Source of the DNA: UBA2029 sp037447125
GTDB taxonomy: Bacteria > Chloroflexota > Anaerolineae > Aggregatilineales > Aggregatilineaceae
DNA length: 44,520 bases
Assembly (NCBI GenBank): GCA_037447125.1
Contig: JBBIHG010000021.1
Span: 1-44,520, forward strand
Reading direction: 5' to 3'
Under the pieces are notes generated by a model. The model saw only the letters and a program-made list of their open reading frames with translations, made no database searches and was not told where the DNA came from. The position numbers and the translations under genes are program-made. Of the stretch, positions 15,800-24,419 are shown in pieces. Positions within the stretch are counted from its first letter, which is position 1. Each line of letters opens with the position of its first letter.

Positions 15800-17272
15800 T
15801 CAGTCAATCTTCTCCACGTCCCACACGCCGGTACGCAGGAAGTGGTCAATGGAGCGGGCCGCCGTGCGCCCGTGCCCCATGGCCAGGATGACCGTCGCCG
15901 CGCCGATGGCAATATCCCCCCCGGCGAACACGCCGCGCTTGGAGGTGCGCATCGTCTCCAGGTTGGTCTTGATCGTGCCGTGCCGCGCGTCTACTTCCAG
16001 CCCTGCCGTCGTCTTGGGCACGAGCGGGTTCGGGCCGTTGCCGATGGCGACGACGACCGTATCTACGTCAATGGTGAACTGCGAGCCTTCGACCGGCACC
16101 GGGCGGCGCCGACCAGAAGCGTCCGGCTCGCCCAGTTCCATGCGGATGCACTCCACCTGGCAGACGCGCCCGCACTCGTCGCCGATGTAGCGCACGGGGT
16201 TGTGCAGCAGCTTGAAGATGATGCCCTCTTCTTTGGCGTGGTGAATCTCCTCGATGCGGGCGGGCATCTCCACCTCGGAGCGGCGGTAGATCAGGTGCAC
16301 TTCTTCTGCTCCCAGGCGGGCCGCCGTGCGGGCCACGTCCATGGCCACGTTGCCGCCGCCGATCACGGCCACCCGCTCGCTGACGGCAATCGGCGTGTCG
16401 CTGTAGGGGAACTCGTAGGCACGCATTAGGTTGCAGCGCGTCAGGTACTCGTTGGCCGAGTAGACGCCGTTCAGGTTCTCGCCGGGCAGGTCCATGAACC
16501 AGGGCAGCCCCGCCCCTGTGCCCAGAAAGACCGCGTCGTGCCGCTCCAACAACTCGTCAACCGTCTCGATCTGGCCGATGACGTAGTTGTACTCGATCTG
16601 CACGCCCATGCGCTTGACGACATCCACCTCGGCGTTGACGACGGCTTTGGGCAGGCGAAACTCCGGGATGCCATACATCAGCACGCCGCCGGGGGCGTGC
16701 AGCGCCTCGTAGATCGTCACATCGTGGCCCAGGCGGCGCAGGTCAATGGCCACCGTCAGCCCGGCGGGGCCGCTGCCCACCACGCCGACGCTCTTGCCGG
16801 TGGGCGCGCCGACGGGCGGCGGCTCGACCAGCTCGTGCTCGCGTTCCCAGTCGGCGACGAAGCGCTCCAGACGGCCAATGGCCACCGGATCGCCCTTCTT
16901 GCCCACCACGCACAGCGCCTCGCACTGCGCTTCCTGCGGGCAAACGCGCCCACAGATGGCCGGGAGCATGTTCGTCTCTTTGACCTTGCGGATGGCGCCC
17001 CCGAAGTCGCCCTGGGCGACCAGCGCGACGAAGCCGGGGATGTCAATGCCAACCGGGCAGCCATCCACGCAAACAGGCTTCTTGCAGGCCAGGCAGCGAT
17101 TGGCCTCAAGGACAGCCGCCATGACCGGCAGGCCATAGGGCACCTCGCGGAAGTTGGTGCGGCGCACGTCGGGGGTCTGCTCTGGCATCTGCTGGCGCGG
17201 AATCTGCATGCGGTCTTTCGGCTTGAGCTCGCGCAGCCGCTCGATCTCGTGGGGGTCCAGGTGATCGTTCAT
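15800..17272 (-). CDS. NfnB/GltD-like NAD(P)H-flavin iron-sulfur oxidoreductase
   Basis: A 490-residue protein of the glutamate synthase small-subunit family. The N-terminal iron-sulfur region has CLACKKPVCVDGCPVGIDIP and ICGRVCPQEAQCEALC. Two Rossmann folds follow: VGVVGSGPAGLTVAIDL (FAD) and VAVIGGGNVAMDVARTA (NADPH), ending with GVFAGGDIAIGAATVILAMG. Because it sits next to an NfnA-like gene, the best guess is the large subunit of NADH-dependent ferredoxin:NADP+ oxidoreductase, an electron-bifurcating transhydrogenase. A stand-alone glutamate synthase beta chain is the alternative, but no large GltB gene is here. ATG 17272 follows AAGGA; a TTG at 17275 is less likely. Confidence 0.8.
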   Translation of the reverse strand: MNDHLDPHEIERLRELKPKDRMQIPRQQMPEQTPDVRRTNFREVPYGLPVMAAVLEANRCLACKKPVCVDGCPVGIDIPGFVALVAQGDFGGAIRKVKETNMLPAICGRVCPQEAQCEALCVVGKKGDPVAIGRLERFVADWEREHELVEPPPVGAPTGKSVGVVGSGPAGLTVAIDLRRLGHDVTIYEALHAPGGVLMYGIPEFRLPKAVVNAEVDVVKRMGVQIEYNYVIGQIETVDELLERHDAVFLGTGAGLPWFMDLPGENLNGVYSANEYLTRCNLMRAYEFPYSDTPIAVSERVAVIGGGNVAMDVARTAARLGAEEVHLIYRRSEVEMPARIEEIHHAKEEGIIFKLLHNPVRYIGDECGRVCQVECIRMELGEPDASGRRRPVPVEGSQFTIDVDTVVVAIGNGPNPLVPKTTAGLEVDARHGTIKTNLETMRTSKRGVFAGGDIAIGAATVILAMGHGRTAARSIDHFLRTGVWDVEKID

Positions 17273-17312
17273 CAACAGGTCCTTGTCAACCCTTCTGCCG
17301 GTGGCCGGGTCA

Positions 17313-18173
17313 TTATGACGGGCCCGTCTGGGCCAGGCTCTCTGCCCGGCAGCGCTCTTGCATACGCTCGTAGGCGATCTTCTCTTGCTCTTTGTAGAAC
17401 GCCTGGCGCTTGATCAGCTCGTCGAAATCCACCAGGTGCCCGTCGAAGTCTGGCCCGTCCACACAGGCGAACTTCATCTCGCGGCCCAACGTCACGCGGC
17501 AGCCGCCGCACATGCCCGTGCCGTCCACCATGATCGGGTTGAGGCTGACCATGGTGGGGATGCCGTGCTCCTTGGTCAGCAGACTGACGTACTTCATCAT
17601 CGGCACCGGGCCAACGGCGAAGACGTAGTCGGGCTTGCCGCGCCGGGCGATGAGGTCGGCCAGGGCGTGGGTGACGAATCCTTTCAGGCCATACGAGCCG
17701 TCATCGGTGCATACGATCACCTCATCCGAGGCGCGGCGCATTTCCTCTTCCATGATCAGCAGCGATTGGGTGCGCGCGCCCAGGATGCTGATCACCGTGT
17801 TGCCAGCCGCCTTGAGTGCCTGGGCAATGGGGTGCGCCGGGGCAATGCCGATCCCGCCGCCGATGACCACCGCCGTGCCCCACTGGGCGATGTGCGTGGG
17901 TGCGCCCAGCGGGCCGACCACGTCGAGCAGGGCATCACCAGCGTTGAGCATCGCCATCTGGGCGGTAGACTTGCCGACCGCCTGCACGACAAGGGTAATC
18001 GTGCCGCGGGCGGGGTCGGCATCGGCGATGGTGAGCGGGATGCGCTCGCCGTGCTCGTCAATGCGCACGATCACAAACTGCCCGGCTTTGCGCTGCTGGG
18101 CGATCTTGGGGGCGACGATCACGTAGCGATTGACGCTCTCGGCGATCACCGTGTTTTCAAGAATCTCATTCAC
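17313..18173 (-). CDS. NfnA/SudB-like FAD-NAD(P) reductase subunit
   Basis: The 286-residue protein has the ferredoxin-NADP reductase layout of dihydroorotate dehydrogenase electron-transfer subunits: KAGQFVIVRIDEHGERIPLTIA (flavin-binding), GPLGAPTHI, VVIGGGIGIAPAHPIA and CTDDGSYGLKGFVT. The C-terminal DGTGMCGGCRV with FACVDGPDF gives three Cys plus an Asp, the [2Fe-2S] ligand set reported for NfnA. It probably pairs with the NfnB-like protein 40 bases downstream to exchange electrons between ferredoxin, NADH and NADPH. I place the start at GTG 18173, preceded by CGGAG; an in-frame extension to 18254 looks non-coding. Confidence 0.82.
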   Translation of the reverse strand: MNEILENTVIAESVNRYVIVAPKIAQQRKAGQFVIVRIDEHGERIPLTIADADPARGTITLVVQAVGKSTAQMAMLNAGDALLDVVGPLGAPTHIAQWGTAVVIGGGIGIAPAHPIAQALKAAGNTVISILGARTQSLLIMEEEMRRASDEVIVCTDDGSYGLKGFVTHALADLIARRGKPDYVFAVGPVPMMKYVSLLTKEHGIPTMVSLNPIMVDGTGMCGGCRVTLGREMKFACVDGPDFDGHLVDFDELIKRQAFYKEQEKIAYERMQERCRAESLAQTGPS

Positions 18174-18310
18174 TGTTCTGCTCCGTGCCCTGCCTGTACG
18201 CGAGCGATACCGGGCCGATGGGAGCATCGCTGGCAGCGCGGCCCCCACCATCATACTACGGGATTGCGCCGGGCAGGGCTAGTTCAAAAATAACCCTTCT
18301 GTGACGATTA

Positions 18311-18337
18311 GGTGGTGACATGAGATTATCTCCAACC
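18311..18337. repeat. Terminal inverted repeat of an IS1-like element
   Basis: This 27-bp sequence matches 44400-44426 at 24 of 27 positions (core TGAGATTATCT). It lies at the 3' side of the decayed transposase and contains that gene's ancestral stop codon (TTA at 18326-18328 on the plus strand). It is therefore the right end of the IS. Confidence 0.75.
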
Positions 18338-18795
18338 TCCGGGGGGAAGCACCGGCGAGAGGAGAATCTCGCGAACGGTAAAGAGATGGTTGGCCAGCCC
18401 TAAGGCCATGGCAGGCGTGTGGGCTTGGCACTTTTTCTACTCACCGGTGCCCTTAAGGGCTGACGGAAGGTTCGGTGAGGACGACACCGAATTGTAGACC
18501 ATGACGCCCCACCAGCCAAGAGCCAGTTTGGTGTCGGGGCGGCGAGAGAAGGCCAGGGACTTGCGCGCCTGGTGAGCACTCATGCGTCGCGCCGTGCCCT
18601 TGCGCCGTTCGATAGCGGAGGTAGTGGGCGTAAGGTCCCCCAAGCCTTCCAGGGCCTGGGGGACGCGCCTGCGGGAACCGTGCGTGTAGCGGACATCCAC
18701 CTGCGTCACCCGACCACCTTCACGCCGCTTTACGATCTGGACAGGGCCAACGTGCGCCAGGATTTTCTCGACGACCACCTCCTGGGCAATCACGC
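18326..18795 (-). pseudogene. Decayed IS1-like transposase, C-terminal part
   Basis: On the minus strand the first frame reads IVKRREGGRVTQVDVRYTHG, then SAIERRKGTARRMSAHQARK and SLAFSRRPDTKLALGWW, which I recognise as the C-terminal half of IS1-like transposases of Chloroflexota and relatives. Near 18490 the frame shifts: the +1 frame continues CRPHRTFRQPL. A second shift before about 18422 leads into TPAMALGLANHLFTVREIL, a typical family ending, and PPGGWR-stop at 18326. The N-terminal zinc-finger and first DDE residues are missing and no left end is seen. It sits between the Kor gamma gene and the Nfn pair. Confidence 0.75.
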
Positions 18796-18840
18796 GCCAC
18801 CTCCCTCTACAACAAGCTCGTGCCCCGCCGCCCGGCCCGC

Positions 18841-19392
18841 TCACTCGACCGGCTGCGCCTGGGCCAGGGCCAGACCCCGTTCCAGAGCGGCTTTGTTGAC
18901 CTGGTGCAGGTGCGCCTTGCGCGCGCCGAGCTTGTCTTGCAGCACGGCCAGCACCGTCTCTGGCGCGACGATCGGCTGGCGGGCCAGCAACGCGCCGAAG
19001 AGGATCATGTTGGCCACGCGCACCTGGCCCATCTCCGTCGCCGCTTGCGTCGCCGGGATGAGCACGATCTCCAGGTCGGCCCGCGTCGGCGGCGTGACCA
19101 GCAGCGACTGGTTGACGACCAGCAGCCCGCCCGGCTTGACCAGCGGCTCGTACTTCTCCAGCGACGGGTTGTTGAAGACGACGGCGATGCTGGGATGCAT
19201 ACACACCGGCGAGCCAATCGCCTCGTCGCTGACGACGACGGTGCAGTTGGCCGTGCCGCCGCGCATCTCCGGCCCGTAGGACGGAATCCACGTCACATGC
19301 CGGCCCTCTTCCAGAGCGGTATAGGCCAGCAGTTGCCCGGCGAAGAGCACGCCCTGCCCGCCGAACCCGGCGAAGATGATCTCCTCGTGCAT
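18841..19392 (-). CDS. korC: 2-oxoacid:ferredoxin oxidoreductase gamma subunit
   Basis: The 183-residue protein has the gamma-domain pattern: EEIIFAGFGGQGVLFAGQLLAYTALEEGRHVTWIPSYGPEMRGG, then CTVVVSDEAIGSP. This domain binds no cofactor and helps hold CoA in the alpha-beta-gamma-delta enzyme. Its start is 2 bases from the beta-subunit stop, so coupling is likely. The substrate could be 2-oxoglutarate, a branched-chain 2-oxo acid or an aromatic one; subunit sequences alone do not settle it. Confidence 0.88.
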   Translation of the reverse strand: MHEEIIFAGFGGQGVLFAGQLLAYTALEEGRHVTWIPSYGPEMRGGTANCTVVVSDEAIGSPVCMHPSIAVVFNNPSLEKYEPLVKPGGLLVVNQSLLVTPPTRADLEIVLIPATQAATEMGQVRVANMILFGALLARQPIVAPETVLAVLQDKLGARKAHLHQVNKAALERGLALAQAQPVE

Positions 19393-19394
19393 AG

Positions 19395-20186
19395 TCAGCG
19401 CTCCTTCATCAGCGCGTCAACGCCGGGAGCGACCTTAGTGTCGCCCAGCGGGTAGTAGGGCACCATCACGTCCTCGATCCACTGTATGGCCTCCGGCACG
19501 GAGAGGCCCCAGTTGGTCGGGCAGGCCGAAAGCAGCTCGACCATGGCGAAGCCCAGCCCGGCAAGCTGCACCTTGAAAGCCGTGCGGATGGCCTTCTTGG
19601 CCTTGTTGATCTCCTTGACGTTGTGCAGCGAGCGGCGGGTAGCATAGGCCGAGCCGGGCAGCGCCCCCAACAGCTCAGCCATGCGCATCGGAAAGCCGGT
19701 CAGCTCCACGTCGCGCCCGCCGGGGGAGGACTTGGTGTACTGGCCGGGCAGCGTGGTGGGGGCCATCTGCCCGCCGGTCATGCCGTAGATGGCGTTGTTG
19801 ATGAAGATCGTGGTGATGTTCTCGCCGCGCGCTGCCACGTGAATGATCTCGGCGGTGCCGATGGCGGCCAGGTCGCCGTCGCCCTGGTAGGTGAAGACGA
19901 CCGCGTCGGGATTCACGCGCTTGATGCCGGTGGCCATGGCCGGGGCGCGCCCGTGCGCGGCCTCGCAGCCGTCGGTATTGAAGTACTTGTAGGCGAACAC
20001 AGCGCAGCCCACCGGCGAGACGCCAATGGTGCGCTCGCGCACGCCCAGTTCATCGAGCACTTCGGCCACCAGGCGGTGGGCGATGCCGTGCGTGCAGCCG
20101 GGGCAGTAGTGCGTCGGGATGTCGCGCAGCGACTCAGGTCGCGCATAGACAACCTGTTCCTCCAGCGCAGTTTCGGCAGCAACCAT
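19395..20186 (-). CDS. korB: 2-oxoacid:ferredoxin oxidoreductase beta subunit (TPP)
   Basis: The 263-residue thiamine-diphosphate subunit shows HYCPGCTHGIAHRLV at the N-terminus, and FTYQGDGDLAAIGTAEIIHVAARGENITTIFINNAIYGMTGGQMAPTT (positions about 99-145). This contains the GDG...N TPP-Mg motif. The pyrophosphate-side NNAIYGMTGGQ phrase is typical of Kor/Vor enzymes. Together with alpha it decarboxylates the 2-oxo acid and passes electrons to ferredoxin. It starts 12 bases after the alpha stop. Confidence 0.92.
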   Translation of the reverse strand: MVAAETALEEQVVYARPESLRDIPTHYCPGCTHGIAHRLVAEVLDELGVRERTIGVSPVGCAVFAYKYFNTDGCEAAHGRAPAMATGIKRVNPDAVVFTYQGDGDLAAIGTAEIIHVAARGENITTIFINNAIYGMTGGQMAPTTLPGQYTKSSPGGRDVELTGFPMRMAELLGALPGSAYATRRSLHNVKEINKAKKAIRTAFKVQLAGLGFAMVELLSACPTNWGLSVPEAIQWIEDVMVPYYPLGDTKVAPGVDALMKER

Positions 20187-20198
20187 GCGTCTCTCTCC

Positions 20199-21269
20199 CT
20201 AACTCAGGCTGCCCGGCAGCCTGGCATAAAGCTCTTCGATGGCCTGGAAGACTTCTTCCGGCACGGGCACCATCCCGCCCATCCGTCCGTAGAAGTCCAC
20301 CGGCACCTGTCCGCCCGCCGCCAGCCGGACATCATCGAGCATCTGGCCGGCGTTCATCTCCACCACCAGGAAGGCGTCCACCCGGTCGGCCAGGCGCGAG
20401 AGGCGTCGCTCTGGGAAGGGCCACAGACTGATCGGGCGGAACAGCCCGACTTTCATTTCGTCACGGCGGGCCTGCTTGACGGCGGTCTGGGCGATGCGCC
20501 CCGCCGTGCCATAGCCGACGACGACCAGCCGCGCGTCCTCGACCATTTGCTCGGCGTAGCGCTGCTCGTGCTCCTCGATGGTGCGCAGCTTGGCCTGCAG
20601 GCGGTTGTTGACTTTCTCCAGGGCGGGCGCGTCGAGTTCGAGCGAGGTGATGATGCGCGGCGGGCGACCCCGCGCGCCGGTCAGCGCCCACTCGGGGCGC
20701 TCGGAGCGCAGCGGGCGCATCGGCGGCAGCTCCGCCGGCTCCATCATCTGCCCAAGCAGGCCGTCGGCGACCACCATGACCAGGTGGCGGTACTTGTCGG
20801 CCAGGTCGAAGGCGAGCACCATCAGGTCAATCGCCTCCTGGACGGAAGCGGGTGCCAGCACGATGGCGTGATAGTCGCCATGACCCGCCGAGCGCGTCAC
20901 CTGGAAGTAGTCCGACTGGGCCGGCTGGATGTTGCCCAGGCCCGGCCCGCCGCGCATGATATCCACCACCACCGCCGGCACTTCAGACCCGGCGATGTAC
21001 GAAAAGCCCTCTTGCATCAGGCTGATGCCGGGGCTGGAAGACGAGGTCATGGCCCGCGCGCCAGCGCAGGCCGCGCCATAGACCATGTTGATCGAGGCCA
21101 GCTCGCTCTCCGCCTGGATGAAGGCACGCCCCAGTTCCGGCATACGCCTGGCCATGTGCTCCAACACCTCTGTCTGGGGCGTGATCGGGTAGCCGAAAAA
21201 AGCCTCGACTCCGGCGCGGATCGCGGCCTCGGCCAAAGCAACATTTCCTTTAAGCAGTTCAGCAGCCAT
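20199..21269 (-). CDS. korA: 2-oxoacid:ferredoxin oxidoreductase alpha subunit
   Basis: The 356-residue protein starts LLKGNVALAEAAIRAGVEAFFGYPITPQTEV, has GARAMTSSSSPGISLMQEG (the conserved TSSSGPG-like loop) and a C-terminal transketolase-type domain (VVVGYGTAGRIAQTAVKQAR). The 356-residue form without an N-terminal gamma domain fits the separate-subunit Kor/Vor type. ATG 21269 has AGGAG 10 bases upstream; a longer frame to 21491 overlaps the ferredoxin gene and is unlikely. The order ferredoxin-alpha-beta-gamma is the classic korDABC/vorDABC order. Confidence 0.92.
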   Translation of the reverse strand: MAAELLKGNVALAEAAIRAGVEAFFGYPITPQTEVLEHMARRMPELGRAFIQAESELASINMVYGAACAGARAMTSSSSPGISLMQEGFSYIAGSEVPAVVVDIMRGGPGLGNIQPAQSDYFQVTRSAGHGDYHAIVLAPASVQEAIDLMVLAFDLADKYRHLVMVVADGLLGQMMEPAELPPMRPLRSERPEWALTGARGRPPRIITSLELDAPALEKVNNRLQAKLRTIEEHEQRYAEQMVEDARLVVVGYGTAGRIAQTAVKQARRDEMKVGLFRPISLWPFPERRLSRLADRVDAFLVVEMNAGQMLDDVRLAAGGQVPVDFYGRMGGMVPVPEEVFQAIEELYARLPGSLS

Positions 21270-21289
21270 AAGTGTATTGCTCCTGCCGG

Positions 21290-21544
21290 TCAGACCGCTG
21301 CCTCGGCACGGACGGCTCGCGCCGGCACCTGCCGGTAGACGGTGATGCACACATCGGGGCAGGCCACGGCGCACAGCGCGCAGCCGGTGCACTTGCCCTC
21401 CGGGTCTACCAGCATGGCCGGGTAGTAGCCCTTGGCAGTGGGCCGGTCGGTGGACATGACGATCACACCCTGCGGGCAGGCGATGGTGCACAGCGTGCAG
21501 CCCTTGCAGGCGTGCTCGTTGATTTCAATGCGTCCCTTGGCCAT
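21290..21544 (-). CDS. korD: 2[4Fe-4S] ferredoxin subunit of the oxidoreductase
   Basis: An 84-residue ferredoxin with two complete cluster motifs: CKGCTLCTIACP and CTGCALCAVACP. It is the delta subunit that carries electrons out of the alpha-beta active site. ATG 21544 follows AGGAG by about 9 bases; the frame extends upstream to 21721 but this stretch is repeat sequence. It starts a tight four-gene cluster: 20 bases to korA. Confidence 0.9.
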   Translation of the reverse strand: MAKGRIEINEHACKGCTLCTIACPQGVIVMSTDRPTAKGYYPAMLVDPEGKCTGCALCAVACPDVCITVYRQVPARAVRAEAAV

Positions 21545-21626
21545 GAATGCTTGCTCCTCATCTCCTTTAGCGTTAGTGATCCTGTTCGCAAAATGCGGGA
21601 ACACTGCCCCGGCGCGCCCCCAGTTG

Positions 21627-21700
21627 ACCTCACCCCCGCGCGGCGCTAACGCGCCTTGCGGGGGTGAGGTCTGTAGGGGCGTATCGCCATACGCCCCTAC
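21627..21700. repeat. Composite type A plus type B repeat
   Basis: Type A part: ACCTCACCCCC (21627-21637) to GGGGGTGAGGT (21660-21670), with GGCGCTAACGCGCC inside. Two bases later comes type B: GTAGGGGCGTAT (21673-21684) and ATACGCCCCTAC (21689-21700), a perfect 12-bp inverted repeat. It separates korD from the CoA-transferase gene in an otherwise tight run and may act as a transcript-stabilising or terminating hairpin. Confidence 0.8.
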
Positions 21701-21717
21701 GGCTACGGCTTTGTCCC

Positions 21718-23082
21718 TCACACACTCCCCGCCTCGCCCGGCGACCCGTCCTGGCCCGCCCAGGGTACCTCTTTGACGAACAGGCGCGGCACGTGGTAGA
21801 GCCGCTCGGCGGCCTCAGCCAGCTCCGCGCGGAACCTGGGATGGGCGATCTCGACCAGCGCCCTGGCCCGCTCGCGGATGGTGCGCCCGAACAGGTCAGC
21901 CACGCCGTACTCGGTCGCCACGAAATGCACGTCGTTGCGCGTGGTGACCACGCCCGCCCCCGGCTCCAGCATGGGCACGATGCGGCTGATCGTCCCGTCC
22001 TTGGCTGTGCTGAGCATGGCGATGATCGGCATCCCACCGTTGCTGCGCGCTGCCCCGCGCACGAAATCCACCTGGCCGCCCACGCCGGAGTACAGGTAGG
22101 TGCCCATGCTGTCGGCGCACACCTGCCCGGTGAGGTCCACCTGCAGGGCGGAATTGATCGAGACCATGCGGTCGTTCCTGGCGATGACGAAGGGGTCGTT
22201 GATGTACTCGGTCGGGTGCAGCTCGACGATTGGGTTGTCGTCCACGAAGTCATAGAGGCGCTGCGTGCCCATCAGGAAGCCGGCGATGATTTTGCCGGGG
22301 TGCAGCGTCTTGCGCTCGTTGGTGATCACACCCGCCGCGACCAGGTCTACCACGCCATCCGAGAATAGTTCGGTGTGAACGCCCAGATGCTTGTGGTTAT
22401 GGAGCTTGCGCAGCACCGCGTCGGGGATGCCGCCGATGCCCATTTGCAGCGTCGCGCCGTCGGGGATGATCGCCGCCAGATGGTTGGCGATGGCTTCCTG
22501 CTCCGGCGAGGACATGGCCATCTGCACTTCGGGCAGGGGGTAGTCCACCTCGACCACGTAGTCAATCTTGCCGACGTGGATGAAGCTGTCGCCCAGGGTG
22601 CGTGGCATGTGCGGGTTGACCTCGGCGATGACGATCTTGGCGCTCTCGGCGGCGGTCTTGGTCACCCCGACCTCGGTGCCATACGAGCAATAGCCATAGC
22701 GGTCGGGCGGCGACACCTGGATCAGGGCCACGTCAATGGGCAGCCGCCCGCTCTTGAACAGCCGGGGAATCTCCGACAGGAAGACGGGCGTGAAGTCGGC
22801 GCGCCCGGCGTTCACCGCTTCGCGGATGCTGGGGCTGATGAACAGCGAGTTGACGCGCAGGTGCGGGGCCAGTTCCGGCTTGACGTAGTCGGCCTTGACG
22901 ATAACCAGCACCTGGATCAGGGTCAGGTCACTCAGTTCGAGCGCGCGCTGATTCAGCGCCTCCATTAACCGCTGCGGCACCGAGGCGTTGCCGGTGACGA
23001 AGATGCGATGGCCGGAACGCAAGACGCCGAGCGCTTCTTCGGCGCTCTCTTTCTTCGGTTCGTACTGGCTTAGCCAATCCAT
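21718..23082 (-). CDS. Acetyl-CoA hydrolase/transferase family CoA-transferase
   Basis: The 454-residue protein belongs to the family of 4-hydroxybutyrate CoA-transferase and acetyl-CoA hydrolase. Motifs are LIQVSPPDRYGYCSYG, DGATLQMGIGGIPDAVL (CoA-binding GxGGxPD) and VHTELFSDG with catalytic-type Glu238 that forms the glutamyl-CoA thioester. It would swap CoA between an acyl-CoA and acetate or another acid. Set between the aminotransferase and the 2-oxoacid oxidoreductase, it could release the free acid made from the acyl-CoA. The start is 15 bases after the aminotransferase stop. Confidence 0.88.
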   Translation of the reverse strand: MDWLSQYEPKKESAEEALGVLRSGHRIFVTGNASVPQRLMEALNQRALELSDLTLIQVLVIVKADYVKPELAPHLRVNSLFISPSIREAVNAGRADFTPVFLSEIPRLFKSGRLPIDVALIQVSPPDRYGYCSYGTEVGVTKTAAESAKIVIAEVNPHMPRTLGDSFIHVGKIDYVVEVDYPLPEVQMAMSSPEQEAIANHLAAIIPDGATLQMGIGGIPDAVLRKLHNHKHLGVHTELFSDGVVDLVAAGVITNERKTLHPGKIIAGFLMGTQRLYDFVDDNPIVELHPTEYINDPFVIARNDRMVSINSALQVDLTGQVCADSMGTYLYSGVGGQVDFVRGAARSNGGMPIIAMLSTAKDGTISRIVPMLEPGAGVVTTRNDVHFVATEYGVADLFGRTIRERARALVEIAHPRFRAELAEAAERLYHVPRLFVKEVPWAGQDGSPGEAGSV

Positions 23083-23097
23083 AGGTGAGTGACTCCG

Positions 23098-24342
23098 CTA
23101 AGGCACCGGAGCGGGCACGGCCCTGGGCTGCGTATCTTTGATCGCTTCGCTCAGGCGGCGGATGCCCTCGATGATCGCGTCCTCCGGCATGCACGAGAAG
23201 TTGAGGCGCGCGGTCGGCGGAGGGTTAGGCGTGGTAAAGAAGGCGTGGCCGGGCACGAAGGCCACGTCGCGGCGCACGGCTTCCTCAAACAGCGTCCGCA
23301 CGTCCGTGCCGGGCGGCAGGTGCATCCACAGGAACAGCCCGCCTTCCGGCTGCGTCCAGCGCACTTCGGACGGCATGTAGCGGTCGAGCGCAGCCAGCAT
23401 CGTGTCGCGGCGCTGGCGGTAGACCTGGCGCAGCCTGCGCACGTGCTCGTCAATGAAGCCGTCCTTGGCGACTTCGTAGATGACCATCTGGGTGAAGGTG
23501 CTGGTGTGCAGGTCGGCGCCCTGCTTGAGCTGCACCAGCTTGTTGATGACCGGCGGCGAGGCGACGATCCAGGCCGTGCGCAGGCCGGGGGCCAGCGTCT
23601 TGGAAAAGGTCGAGGCGTAGATGACGTTGCCCGTGTAGCAGGTGCCGTTGTTGCCAGACTGCTCGGCATCCACCACGACCAGCGGCTTGAGGTGCTCCCC
23701 CTCGAAGCGAAGCTGCCCGTAGGGGTCGTCTTCGACGATGGGCACGCCCTGCTGGTGGGCCAGGGCGATGAGTCGCTCGCGCCGCTCGGCGCTGAGCGTC
23801 ACCCCGGCGGGATTCTGGAAATTGGGCAGGATGTACATGAACTTCGGCCCGTGGCGCAGCGCCGCCGGAAGCTGATCCACGCAGATGCCGTGATCGTCGG
23901 TGGGCACGCCCACGTACTCGGCCTGGTAGGTGGCGAAGGCCTGCAGCGCTCCCAGATAGGTGGGCTGCTCGACCAGCACGTGATCGCCGGGGTTGATCAG
24001 CAACGCGCCGATCAACGACAGCGCCTGCTGCGAGCCGGTCGTGATCAGCACGTTCTCCACTTCGATGCAGATGTTGTAGCGCGACAGCCGCTCGGCGATC
24101 ATCTCGCGCAGGGGCAGGTAACCTTCGGTGGGACTGTATTGGAGGGCATGGTGGGCCTGGGTGGTCAGCACGCGCTGGCAGGCTTCTTGAAAACGGTCAA
24201 CCGGGAAGTACTCGGCGGCGGGAAGCCCCCCCGCGAACGAGATGACTTCCGGGCGCTGCGTCAGCTTGAGCAACTCGCGGATGAGCGAGCTGGTCATGCG
24301 CTGGGTGCGCAGCGCAAAACGCGACTCCCACAGAGTTTCCAT
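23098..24342 (-). CDS. PLP-dependent class I/II aminotransferase
   Basis: The 414-residue fold type I aminotransferase resembles the 2-aminoadipate/LysN and MocR-catalytic group: SFAGGLPAAEYFPVDRF near residue 35, QYSPTEGYLPLREMIAE, LITTGSQQALSLI, VEDDPYGQL with Asp205-206 and Tyr208, and IYASTFSKTLAPGLR with PLP lysine Lys248. No N-terminal DNA-binding domain is present, so it is an enzyme rather than a MocR regulator. Broad amino-donor range is usual. AAGGA lies 9 bases before the ATG. It is the first gene of the minus-strand block and has a promoter at 24420-24448. Confidence 0.9.
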   Translation of the reverse strand: METLWESRFALRTQRMTSSLIRELLKLTQRPEVISFAGGLPAAEYFPVDRFQEACQRVLTTQAHHALQYSPTEGYLPLREMIAERLSRYNICIEVENVLITTGSQQALSLIGALLINPGDHVLVEQPTYLGALQAFATYQAEYVGVPTDDHGICVDQLPAALRHGPKFMYILPNFQNPAGVTLSAERRERLIALAHQQGVPIVEDDPYGQLRFEGEHLKPLVVVDAEQSGNNGTCYTGNVIYASTFSKTLAPGLRTAWIVASPPVINKLVQLKQGADLHTSTFTQMVIYEVAKDGFIDEHVRRLRQVYRQRRDTMLAALDRYMPSEVRWTQPEGGLFLWMHLPPGTDVRTLFEEAVRRDVAFVPGHAFFTTPNPPPTARLNFSCMPEDAIIEGIRRLSEAIKDTQPRAVPAPVP

Positions 24343-24382
24343 GTAATTTTGTCCTTACTCTCCTTTAAGCTATTAAGCTGCC

Positions 24383-24413
24383 AAGGGGGGCCAACCGTGC
24401 GCGCGCCCCCCTT
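24383..24413 (-). promoter_or_regulatory. Leader hairpin of the aminotransferase-Kor operon
   Basis: AAGGGGGGC (24383-24391) is perfectly inverse to GCCCCCCTT (24405-24413), giving a 9-bp stem with a 13-base loop at the predicted transcript start. It may stabilise the messenger or regulate it; no T-run follows. Confidence 0.45.
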
Positions 24414-24419
24414 ACCCTC

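Noticed and set aside
18174..18310. A promoter directly upstream of the NfnA-like gene
   Set aside because: TATGAT and TTGAAC elements exist on the minus strand but their spacing (about 26 bases) is wrong, so I do not call it.
18841..19291. Continuation of the decayed transposase frame into the Kor gamma gene
   Set aside because: Beyond about 18795 the frame is only a shadow of korC; transposase-like residues stop before that.
19623..21338. A 571-codon plus-strand frame opposite the Kor genes
   Set aside because: Antisense shadow of korA and korB, which are certain.
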